Below, in pieces: positions 1 to 5,589 of a stretch of 13,235 bases of DNA. The position numbers and the translations under genes are program-made. Position 1 is the first letter of the stretch. Every line of letters starts with the position of its first letter. The stretch comes from DATLGB01 sp035540675. GTDB lineage: Bacteria; Actinomycetota; Thermoleophilia; Solirubrobacterales; Solirubrobacteraceae. The notes under the pieces were generated by a model, which did not search any database, was not told the origin of the DNA, and worked only from the letters and a program-made list of their open reading frames with translations. The stretch spans positions 1 through 13,235 of the forward strand of contig DATLGB010000146.1 in assembly GCA_035540675.1 (NCBI GenBank), read 5' to 3'.

Positions 1-215
1 GCCGGCGACGGGTGCCGGGCGCCGCTCGGGTGCCGGGACCTGGCGCCGGACGCGCCGAAGACGGTGCGCCTGCGCTTGCATCGAACGTCCGCGTCCAGAT
101 AGGTTGCGCCGGACAGGGTCGGCAACAGCCGGCCGGGCACAACAAGGCGATGGTGCGCGAGCGGTTGGGAAGGGCCGAGCGTGGCGCCGGAGCCGGACGT
201 GGGAGCAGCAGCGTG
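1..215. other. Upstream region and leader of the cold-shock gene
   Basis: No gene is visible here. An open frame runs in from position 12 in frame with the cold-shock gene, but its translation resembles no protein and the family begins at the ATG at 216. The first 40 bases hold two copies of GGGTGCCGGG (about 10-19 and 28-37). The promoter-like site at 76-105 would leave an untranslated leader of about 100 nt. Confidence 0.5.
76..105 (+). promoter_or_regulatory. Candidate housekeeping-sigma promoter of the cold-shock gene
   Basis: TTGCAT at 76-81 and TAGGTT at 100-105 are separated by 18 bp, which fits a -35/-10 pair of the housekeeping sigma factor (TTGNNN / TANNNT). Transcription would start near 112 and give a leader of about 104 nt before the ATG at 216. 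A long structured leader is typical of cspA-type genes. TAGGNT also occurs upstream of three other genes in this window. No start site is proven. Confidence 0.45.
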
Positions 216-419
216 ATGGGTACCGGGACGGTCAAGTGGTTCAGCGACGACAAGGGCTTCGGCTTCATTACGCCCGATGAGGGCGGCCGAGACCTCTTCG
301 TCCATTACTCCGGCATCACCGGCGACGGCTACAAGTCGCTCGCCGAGGGAGCCAAGGTCTCATTCGAGGAGGAGACCGGCGACAAGGGCCCGAAGGCCGT
401 CAACGTCGTCAAGCTGTAG
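216..419 (+). CDS. csp: Cold-shock domain protein (CspA family)
   Basis: Encodes a 67-residue single-domain cold-shock protein, a five-stranded OB-fold that binds single-stranded RNA and DNA and acts as an RNA chaperone or antiterminator in the cytoplasm. The sequence opens GTGTVKWF. It carries the RNP1 motif KGFGFI (about residues 13-18) and an RNP2-like LFVHYS (about 27-32), and ends in KAVNVVKL, all typical of the family. Its length is also typical. The ATG at 216 was chosen because the family starts here; GGGAG at 201-205 is a plausible ribosome binding site with a 10-nt spacer. The open frame extends upstream to 12, but that part is not protein-like. The gene stands alone, with its own promoter-like site and a strong hairpin just downstream, so it is probably monocistronic. 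Several csp paralogues are usual in such genomes, so I give no letter. Confidence 0.95.
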   Translation: MGTGTVKWFSDDKGFGFITPDEGGRDLFVHYSGITGDGYKSLAEGAKVSFEEETGDKGPKAVNVVKL

Positions 420-441
420 GTTCGCCAGACACGGAGCGCAG

Positions 442-465
442 GGCGCCCGGGTGGTCCCGGGCGCC
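442..465 (+). terminator. Strong hairpin terminator after csp
   Basis: GGCGCCCGGG (442-451) and CCCGGGCGCC (456-465) form a perfect 10-bp stem with the loop TGGT, 22 nt after the csp stop codon. No T-tract follows. T-less hairpins of this kind are common in high-GC actinobacteria, so it most likely terminates csp and insulates the next gene. Confidence 0.6.
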
Positions 466-512
466 GTGCCGCTGGGCGCGGGATCGCAACGATCGCCGCC
501 CGAGGGTGTTCA

Positions 513-1214
513 ATGGCGGTGATGACTTCGAACTACACCGCGCGGTTCCTCACGCTCGCGCTGGCTGCGCTGGCGGCGCTGCTTCTCGCACCCGCCGCTG
601 CGCCGGCCAAGATCATCGAGCTGGGGAAGACCGCCCAGGAGCCCGAGCCGAGCTGTCCGGCCAAGCCGTGCCTCGCCGTTTCGCGCACCACCGGATACCA
701 GGTCAAGATCGGCACCGAGCGCGACCTCTTCGTCGTGCCCCGTGCAGGCCGCATCGTCGCCTGGACGATCCATCTCGGCTCTCCCACCAAGAAGCAGATC
801 TCGTTCTTCAACCAGACCCTCGGCGGCGCGCCGTCGGCCGGCATCTCGGTGCTCAAGCCGGGCGAGCGGCTCTACGGCCGCGTCCTGTCGCAGTCGCCGG
901 TCGAGACGCTCACCCCGTACCTGGGGGACACGGTCCAGTTCCCGCTCGAGCGCTCGCTCAGCGTCAAGAAGGGCAACCTCATCGGGTTGACGGTCCCCAC
1001 CTGGGCCCCCGCCCTCGCCGTCGGCTTCGGCAACGACACGTCCTGGCGCGCCAGCCGCAGGGAGAAGAAGTGCTCGGACACGGCGATGCAGACGGCGCTC
1101 ACCAGCGTCCGCGCGCTCGGCCGGTTCCAGTGCCTCTATCGCACCGCGCGGCTGACGTACTCGGTGACGATGATCACCAGCCCGAAGCCCGCCAGGAAGA
1201 AGAAGCGCTCCTAG
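513..1214 (+). CDS. Secreted four-cysteine protein of unknown function
   Basis: A 233-residue protein I cannot assign to a family. It has a Sec signal peptide: a short N-terminus with Arg11, a hydrophobic stretch at about 12-29, and a likely signal peptidase I site after APA at about residue 32. The mature part contains four cysteines (48, 53, 187, 207), which could form two disulfides outside the cell. It is rich in beta-prone segments and ends in a basic tail KKKRS. There is no second hydrophobic segment, no LPxTG motif and no recognisable catalytic motif. The ATG at 513 has GAGGG (502-506) six bases upstream; an in-frame ATG at 522 is the alternative. The gene sits between two strong hairpins and so appears to be transcribed alone. 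A structural or adhesive surface role would be a guess. Confidence 0.85.
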   Translation: MAVMTSNYTARFLTLALAALAALLLAPAAAPAKIIELGKTAQEPEPSCPAKPCLAVSRTTGYQVKIGTERDLFVVPRAGRIVAWTIHLGSPTKKQISFFNQTLGGAPSAGISVLKPGERLYGRVLSQSPVETLTPYLGDTVQFPLERSLSVKKGNLIGLTVPTWAPALAVGFGNDTSWRASRREKKCSDTAMQTALTSVRALGRFQCLYRTARLTYSVTMITSPKPARKKKRS

Positions 1215-1229
1215 AGCGGCCTCGACGGC

Positions 1230-1263
1230 CTCGGCGCGCGTGCCCCCGGGCACGCGCGCCGAG
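1230..1263. terminator. 16-bp perfect hairpin terminator, possibly bidirectional
   Basis: CTCGGCGCGCGTGCCC (1230-1245) pairs perfectly with 1248-1263, 15 nt after the stop codon of the secreted protein gene. Only two bases lie between the arms, so in RNA the top pair or two would open into the loop. This is the strongest inverted repeat in the window. It also lies downstream of the minus-strand GAF operon and could stop transcription from both sides. Confidence 0.65.
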
Positions 1264-1354
1264 CGTGCGTTCCCACCCGCGCGAACGCGCCTCGCGCCGC
1301 TCCCGCCCGCCGCGCTCCTCACCACCGCCCCCCGGCGAGCTTCTTCTTAATCCG

Positions 1355-1438
1355 CTTGCTCAGAGCAAGTTCATTTTCTTGCACAGAGCAAGAATGCAGA
1401 GCAAGAATGCAGAGCAAGAATGCGGGGAGCAAGAACGC
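1355..1438. repeat. AT-rich 13-bp tandem repeat with nested palindromes
   Basis: AGAGCAAGAATGC occurs three times head to tail without a mismatch (1385-1397, 1398-1410, 1411-1423), followed by a diverged fourth copy at 1424-1438. Just upstream, CTTGCTC (1355-1361) and GAGCAAG (1363-1369) are inverted. TTCTTGC (1376-1382) and GCAAGAA (1388-1394) form a 7-bp stem with a 5-nt loop that uses part of the first repeat. The core GCAAG thus appears in both orientations. The patch is far less GC-rich than its surroundings. It lies in the 252-bp gap between the secreted-protein gene and the convergent GAF gene; nothing else is visible in that gap apart from the hairpin at 1230. Confidence 0.8.
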
Positions 1439-1466
1439 GGGCGAGGCGAGGCGGGACGGTGGCGCG

Positions 1467-2450
1467 CTACGGGGTGGTGCGGACGGCGACCGCGGCGAGG
1501 TCGGCCACGGCCTCGAGGGTGCGCAGGTCGAGCGGGCTGACGCGGCGCATGCGGCGGAAGCCGACCGACAGGGCGCCGACGGTGCGGTCGTCGACGGTCA
1601 TCGGGACGGAGACGGCCGTCTGCAGTTGCCGCAGGCCGGGGTTGGTGGGCAGGCGCACGTCGCTCTGGTAGGCGTTCGAGATCGCCGGCCGGCCGCTGAG
1701 CAGGACCTGGCCGGCGACGCCCTCGCCGGGTTTCATCAGGTAGCCGACCCAGCCCTCGGGGGTGTTCCAGCCCGCGGTGGCGACGCCGCCGCGCTCGCCG
1801 TCGCCGAGGTAGACGCCCGCCATGTCGCCGCCGACGGCCTGCGCGGCCTCGCACGCGAGCGCCGCGAGGACCCGGTTGAGGTCGCCGGCGGACTTGACCG
1901 CGTGCGCGGCGCGGGCGAGGGCGCCGCGGCGCTCGCCGCCCGCCTCGGCGCCCTCGCGCGCCTCGAGCAGGGCGAGCCCGGCGGCGGCCTGGTTGGCGAG
2001 CAGCCGCGCGAGCTCGATCTCGTCGTCGCCGAACGTGCGCGGCGTGCGGCTGACGAGCACGACCACCCAGCGGACGTCCCCGTCCCAGATCAGCGGGACG
2101 AACAGCGCCGAGGCGGCGTCGAAGCGGTCGACGTAGTCCGCGCGGATCGTGTCGTCGGCGCGGGTGTCCGGCACGTGCACGACGTCCCTGGACGCCACCA
2201 CGCGCGCCGTGCCCGACGGCCGCTCGTCGATGACCTGCACGTACGCGTCCGCGTCGTCGCGGTCGAAGGCCATGACCTGCGCGTGCCCGACCGTCGCGTC
2301 CTGCGAGACCTCGATCGCGTGCACCTGGTCGACCGCCAGCAGCTCGCGCACCGCCGCGCTCAGGGCGTTGACGAGCTCCCCCGGCGCGCCTGCCTGCAGC
2401 GCCGCCTCCGAGAGCGCCCGCAGGCGCCGGACGGGCTCGCCGGCGATCAT
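1467..2450 (-). CDS. Tandem GAF-domain protein
   Basis: A 327-residue cytoplasmic protein with two GAF domains (about residues 5-162 and 176-325) and no visible output domain: no histidine kinase, GGDEF, EAL, phosphatase or helix-turn-helix region. GAF domains bind small ligands, nucleotides or chromophores, or sense redox state. The second domain has the classic pattern: a GEGVAGQVL segment (242-250), then a run ending SVPMTVDDRTVGALSVGF (281-298). The first shows VPLIWDGDVRWVVVLVSR (118-135). It is the last gene of a minus-strand operon and begins 10 nt after the lipoprotein stop codon. The start ATG at 2450 has no strong ribosome binding site, so translation may depend on coupling. The ligand cannot be read from the sequence. 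It may regulate a partner protein allosterically; that is inference. Confidence 0.85.
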   Translation of the reverse strand: MIAGEPVRRLRALSEAALQAGAPGELVNALSAAVRELLAVDQVHAIEVSQDATVGHAQVMAFDRDDADAYVQVIDERPSGTARVVASRDVVHVPDTRADDTIRADYVDRFDAASALFVPLIWDGDVRWVVVLVSRTPRTFGDDEIELARLLANQAAAGLALLEAREGAEAGGERRGALARAAHAVKSAGDLNRVLAALACEAAQAVGGDMAGVYLGDGERGGVATAGWNTPEGWVGYLMKPGEGVAGQVLLSGRPAISNAYQSDVRLPTNPGLRQLQTAVSVPMTVDDRTVGALSVGFRRMRRVSPLDLRTLEAVADLAAVAVRTTP

Positions 2451-2460
2451 GCCGCCGGGC

Positions 2461-2889
2461 TCAGGGCGTGCCGCCGTCGCCCTCGCAGGCGCCGGGGTTG
2501 TCCGCGCAGAACTGGTCGAGCCCCTCGTCGGCCGTCGCCCCGCCCGTGTCCTGCGATGGCGCCTGTGTCGCCTGCGGCGCCGGGGTGCTCGTGCCGCCGG
2601 TGGTGCCGGGCGTGGTGGCCCCGCCCGTGGTGCCGCCGGTCGTGCCGGGGGTCGTGCCGCCGGTCGTGCCGCCGGCCGTCCCGTCCGCCGGTGTCGGCGT
2701 CGGCGTCGGCGTCTCGTCGGCGTCGGGGTCGTCGTCGTCGTCGGCCGCCGGTGCGTCGCCTTCGTCGGGGACGGTGAGGGTGGGCGGCGGCAGCTTGACC
2801 TCCTGGTAGGCGACCTCGGCGCCGCCGCAGCCGGCGGCGAGGAGCGCGAGCGCGAGCAGGAGGGCTAGTAGGGCTGGGCGGCCCGGCAT
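2461..2889 (-). CDS. Low-complexity Gly/Thr/Pro-rich lipoprotein
   Basis: A 142-residue predicted lipoprotein. The N-terminus MPGRPALL leads into a Leu/Ala-rich core and the lipobox LAAGC, with the lipidated cysteine at residue 21. The mature chain has an acidic run (about 53-59), a TPTPTPTP stretch, then repeated Gly-Gly-Thr-Thr and Pro-Gly-Thr-Thr units that look like a flexible cell-envelope spacer. It ends with a short segment containing two cysteines (FCADNPGAC) that could form a disulfide. No folded domain is recognisable. The ATG at 2889 gives a clean lipobox; a GAGGG overlapping the stop codon of the upstream gene lies 10 nt before it. An open frame continues to 3045, but that part only overlaps the zinc-ribbon gene. 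The gene lies 13 nt after that gene and 10 nt before the GAF gene. Confidence 0.8.
   Translation of the reverse strand: MPGRPALLALLLALALLAAGCGGAEVAYQEVKLPPPTLTVPDEGDAPAADDDDDPDADETPTPTPTPADGTAGGTTGGTTPGTTGGTTGGATTPGTTGGTSTPAPQATQAPSQDTGGATADEGLDQFCADNPGACEGDGGTP
2597..2715 (-). repeat. Degenerate DNA repeats coding the lipoprotein spacer
   Basis: On the plus strand, GTGCCGCCGGTCGTGCC-type units recur (about 2597-2680), followed by GTCGGC hexamers (about 2694-2715). They encode the Gly-Thr and Thr-Pro repeats of the lipoprotein. Such tracts tend to change length by slippage. Confidence 0.6.
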
Positions 2890-2902
2890 CTCAGTGCTGC
2901 CC

Positions 2903-3172
2903 TCAGCGCTCGAGTGCGGCCATCCGGCGGCCGCAGGTCGGGCAGTCGTTGAGGTCCTTCTGCGCGAGCTGGTCGCACCAGTTGCAGAAGCGCAGGTTCT
3001 CGACCGACCACGGCAGCTCGGACCGCGACGGCGCCAGCGGCACAACCTTGCCGACCGGCTGCAGCGTCTCGCCGGTCTCGCGGTCCTTGTAGATGCGCCC
3101 CGGTTCCGCCTCGATCAGGATCTCGCGACCCGTGGACGGGGTGCGCATGCGGTACTTCTGGCGCACGGTCAT
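2903..3172 (-). CDS. Small zinc-ribbon protein
   Basis: An 89-residue protein of unknown specific function. The C-terminus has two CxxC knuckles, Cys63/Cys66 (CNWC) and Cys77/Cys80 (CPTC), which form a typical zinc ribbon. The N-terminal 50 residues are polar and probably beta-rich (KYRMRTPSTGREILIEAEPG), with no recognised domain. No signal peptide or membrane segment is present, so it is cytoplasmic. I chose the ATG at 3172 because a TAAGGT element sits 8 nt upstream; a GTG at 3190 would add six residues but would overlap that element. It is the first gene of a three-gene minus-strand operon and diverges from the glycosyltransferase. Zinc ribbons of this size often bind nucleic acid or mediate protein contacts; which applies here cannot be told. 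Confidence 0.8.
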   Translation of the reverse strand: MTVRQKYRMRTPSTGREILIEAEPGRIYKDRETGETLQPVGKVVPLAPSRSELPWSVENLRFCNWCDQLAQKDLNDCPTCGRRMAALER

Positions 3173-3180
3173 CGCGGCGC

Positions 3181-3186
3181 ACCTTA
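3181..3186 (-). promoter_or_regulatory. Candidate -10 box of the zinc-ribbon operon
   Basis: On the minus strand TAAGGT (TANNNT type) ends 8 nt before the ATG at 3172, so the transcript would be leaderless or nearly so. AAGG could instead act as a weak ribosome binding site. No clear -35 box is seen, as is common for TANNNT promoters in actinobacteria. Confidence 0.4.
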
Positions 3187-3200
3187 CCACCGGGCAGGGC

Positions 3201-3206
3201 TAGCCT
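3201..3206 (+). promoter_or_regulatory. Candidate -10 box of the glycosyltransferase gene
   Basis: TAGCCT (TANNNT type) ends 8 nt before the GTG at 3215, the same spacing as TAAGGT has on the other strand, implying an almost leaderless transcript. No ribosome binding site is well placed for this GTG; CAGGG at 3196-3200 lies 14 nt away. Confidence 0.4.
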
Positions 3207-3214
3207 CCGCCGCC

Positions 3215-4747
3215 GTGCGCGTGCTCGTCTTCCACGGCTACCTGCTCCACGGGACCGGCTCGAACGTCTACAACGCGCGGCTGGCGGAGGCGCTCGTGCG
3301 CGCCGGCCACGAGGTCCACCTGCTCTGCCAGGACCGCGACCCGCTGTCGCTGACCTGGGTCGACGCCGCGGGCGACTGGGACGGCGGCGCGCTCGCGCTG
3401 CGGGCGCGGCGCGAGCCGGCGCGGGCGACGGTGTACCGCCCCGCCATCGGCGGCCTGCTGCCGGTGTACGTCGCCGACCGCTACGACGGGATCGAGGCCC
3501 GGCCGTTCCCCGAGCTCTCCGACGCGGAGGTGGAGGCCTACGTGGCCCGCAACGTGGCGGCCGTCGCCGAGGTCTGCGACCGCGTGCGGCCGGACGTCGC
3601 CCTCGCCAACCACCTGGTCATGGGGCCGGCGATCCTGGCGCGCGCGCTCGGTCCCCGCGGCGTGCCGTACGCGGTCAAGATCCACGGCAGCGCGCTCGAG
3701 TACACGGTCAAGCCCCACCCGCGCTTCGAGCCGTGGGCCCGGGAGGGGCTCGCCGCCGCGCGCGCGGTGCTCGTCGGGTCGCGCCACACCGCGGAGAGCC
3801 TGTGGGCGGCCATGGACGACCCGGAGCTGCCGGCGCGCACCCGGCTCGGCCCGCCCGGCGTCGACGTCGAGGCGTTCAACCCGCTCGCGCCGGACGCCGC
3901 GCGCGGGCGCCTGCGCGCGCTCTGCGCCCGGCTCGCCGCGATGCCGGCCACGCCGCCCGCCGCCGGCGCCGGGTCGTTCGCCCGCGATCCCGCGGAGGCC
4001 GCGCGCGCGCTCGGGCGCCTGGAGCCGGCGCGCGACCGGCTCGTCGTGTACGTCGGCAAGCTGATCGCCTCCAAGGGCGTCGAGCTGCTGCTGGCGGCGT
4101 GGCCCCTCGTGCTGCGCGAGCACCCCGACGCCCGGCTGCTGGTGGTGGGCTTCGGAGCGTGGCGCGACGGCCTCGAGCGGCTCGCCGCCGCGCTCGCCGC
4201 CGGTGACCTCGCGACGGCTCGGGCCCTGCGCGCCGAGGACGGCCGCGAGCTGCCCGAGCTCGGCGCGTTCCTGGCCTCGCCGCTCGCCGGCGACGCCTAC
4301 GTGGCCGCTGCGGCCGCGCTGCCGGACCGGGTCGTGTGGACGGGGCGGCTCGAGCACGACGAGCTGGCCGACGTGCTGCCGGCGGCCGAGGCGCTGGTGG
4401 CCCCGAGCACCTTCCCCGAGGCGTTCGGCATGGTGGCCGCGGAGGGGGCGGCCTGCGGCGCGCTGCCGGTGGTCGCCCGCCATTCGGGCCTGGCCGAGGT
4501 CTCCGAGGCGCTGGCGGCGCGGGTGCCCGCCGCCGCGCGCGAGTGGCTGTCGTTCGAGGTCGGGCCGCGCGCGGTCGAGCAGCTCGCGGGCTGCCTCTCG
4601 GGCTGGCTGGACGCCGACGCCCGCACGCGCGCCGCCACCCGCGACGCGCTCGTCGCGGTGACGCGCGAGCGCTGGTCGTGGGACGGCGTCGCCCGCACCG
4701 TCGTGGCGGCCGCGCGCGGTCACCTCGACGACCTGTCGACCCCCTGA
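3215..4747 (+). CDS. GT4-family glycosyltransferase
   Basis: A 510-residue GT-B-fold retaining glycosyltransferase of the GT4 (glycosyl transferases group 1) type, cytoplasmic or loosely membrane-associated, which moves a sugar from a nucleotide donor. The N-terminal Rossmann half opens RVLVFHGYLLHGTGSNVYNA with the usual glycine-rich acceptor loop (about residues 12-16). The C-terminal half has VVYVGKLIASKGVELLL (277-293) with Lys282 in the phosphate-contact position, and the E-x7-E motif at Glu402 and Glu410 (PEAFGMVAAE). It is longer than a typical 380-400-residue GT4 because of an insert at about 230-273 and another at about 315-370. The GTG at 3215 is chosen because the protein's first beta strand starts there; the open frame continues to 2894, but that stretch covers the divergent gene. 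The sugar and acceptor cannot be inferred, since no other polysaccharide genes are adjacent. Confidence 0.9.
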   Translation: MRVLVFHGYLLHGTGSNVYNARLAEALVRAGHEVHLLCQDRDPLSLTWVDAAGDWDGGALALRARREPARATVYRPAIGGLLPVYVADRYDGIEARPFPELSDAEVEAYVARNVAAVAEVCDRVRPDVALANHLVMGPAILARALGPRGVPYAVKIHGSALEYTVKPHPRFEPWAREGLAAARAVLVGSRHTAESLWAAMDDPELPARTRLGPPGVDVEAFNPLAPDAARGRLRALCARLAAMPATPPAAGAGSFARDPAEAARALGRLEPARDRLVVYVGKLIASKGVELLLAAWPLVLREHPDARLLVVGFGAWRDGLERLAAALAAGDLATARALRAEDGRELPELGAFLASPLAGDAYVAAAAALPDRVVWTGRLEHDELADVLPAAEALVAPSTFPEAFGMVAAEGAACGALPVVARHSGLAEVSEALAARVPAAAREWLSFEVGPRAVEQLAGCLSGWLDADARTRAATRDALVAVTRERWSWDGVARTVVAAARGHLDDLSTP

Positions 4748-4787
4748 CGCGCCCGCCGGTCCGGGGGCGTCCCGCCACCCGATCACG

Positions 4788-4803
4788 TAGGATGCCGCGC
4801 GTC
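4788..4803 (+). promoter_or_regulatory. TAGGAT element before the cytochrome-cupredoxin gene
   Basis: TAGGATGCCGC begins 16 nt before the ATG at 4804. The same 11 bases occur 16 nt before the ctaC ATG on the other strand. TAGGAT fits a -10 box; the contained AGGA could be a weak ribosome binding site. The element also contains an earlier in-frame ATG (4792). Confidence 0.45.
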
Positions 4804-5574
4804 ATGCGGCGCCCCGGCTCGATCCCGAAGACCCTCGCAGGCCTCGTCGCCGGCGGCGCGCTGCTGCTCGGCCTCGGCGCGTGCGGCGCCGGCGTGAACT
4901 CCGAGGACGAGAACCTCATCGCCGGCAAGCGCGCCTTCATCGAGAAGTGCGGGTCCTGCCACAAGCTGGCGCGCGCCGGGACGACCGGTGTCGCCGGACC
5001 GGACCTCGACGCCGCCTTCGAGCGGGCGCTCATCGACGGGATGAAGCGCGACACAATCGAGGGCGTCGTCTACCGCCAGATCGAGCAGCCGAATCGGTTC
5101 CCGCAGCTCGCCGTAACCGACCCCGAGGACAACGAGCCAGGCGCGCTCATGCCCGCCAACATCGTCAAGGGCAAGCTCGCCCACGACGTGGCCGCCTACG
5201 TCGCCTTCGCTACGGCCGCCCGCGGCGACGACCCCGGGCGCCTGGCCGACATCGGCGTCGAGAAGTCGACCGCGACCGCCAAGGCCGAGAACGGCACGCT
5301 CGACATCCCGGCCGACGAGGGCGGCGCGCTGCTCTACCAGTTCGCCAAGGCCACCGCCGAGGCCGGCTCGCTCACCATCAACTCCAAGAACGACTCCGGC
5401 GTGCCGCACAACATCGCCCTCGAGGGCAACGGCGTCGACGAGCTCGGGCCCGTCGTGCAGGACGGCGGCGTGTCGACGATCAAGGTCGACGTCGAGCCGG
5501 GCGAGTACACGTTCTACTGCTCGGTGCAGGGCCACCGCGAGGGCGGGATGCTCGGCACGCTCACCGTCGAGTAG
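4804..5574 (+). CDS. Lipoprotein fusing cytochrome c and cupredoxin domains
   Basis: A 256-residue predicted electron carrier on the outer face of the membrane. The signal sequence ends in a lipobox (LGAC) with lipidated Cys27. A class I-like cytochrome c domain follows (about 36-142): heme-binding CGSCH at 49-53 and probable axial Met116 in LMPANI. The C-terminal cupredoxin (about 160-256) has type-1 copper ligands His202 (VPHN), Cys239, His244 and Met249 in the pattern C-x4-H-x4-M. Both domains therefore carry a full set of ligands. It lies convergent with the oxidase operon, 5 bp from its end, and probably passes electrons to CuA or to the cytochrome c of CtaC; this is inferred from context. 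The in-frame ATG at 4792 is a possible start, adding four residues. The gap to the upstream glycosyltransferase is 56 bp, so it probably has its own promoter. Confidence 0.9.
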   Translation: MRRPGSIPKTLAGLVAGGALLLGLGACGAGVNSEDENLIAGKRAFIEKCGSCHKLARAGTTGVAGPDLDAAFERALIDGMKRDTIEGVVYRQIEQPNRFPQLAVTDPEDNEPGALMPANIVKGKLAHDVAAYVAFATAARGDDPGRLADIGVEKSTATAKAENGTLDIPADEGGALLYQFAKATAEAGSLTINSKNDSGVPHNIALEGNGVDELGPVVQDGGVSTIKVDVEPGEYTFYCSVQGHREGGMLGTLTVE

Positions 5575-5589
5575 CGCCGCTAGGCGGCG
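5575..5589. terminator. Short hairpin between two convergent genes
   Basis: CGCCGC (5575-5580) and GCGGCG (5584-5589) flank a TAG loop. The hairpin sits between the stop codon of the cytochrome-cupredoxin gene (5572-5574) and the end of the oxidase operon, and contains the latter's stop codon (5580-5582). It could slow or end transcription from both sides. At only 6 bp and without a T-tract, it is a weak case. Confidence 0.35.

Noticed and set aside
1385..1438. CRISPR or telomere-like repeat
   Set aside because: The 13-bp units are directly adjacent with no spacers, and there are only three perfect copies.
506..1540. 344-residue open frame on the plus strand
   Set aside because: It is a +1 shadow of the secreted-protein gene. 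Its translation is Arg/Pro-rich without domains, and it runs through the hairpin and the AT-rich repeats.
2894..3214. N-terminal extension of the glycosyltransferase frame
   Set aside because: It covers the zinc-ribbon gene on the other strand and has no family similarity; the GT-B fold begins at 3215.
3200..4786. 528-residue open frame antisense to the glycosyltransferase
   Set aside because: Stop-free antisense frames are expected in very GC-rich coding DNA. The composition (Arg, Gly, Ala, His) is that of a shadow and no motif is present.
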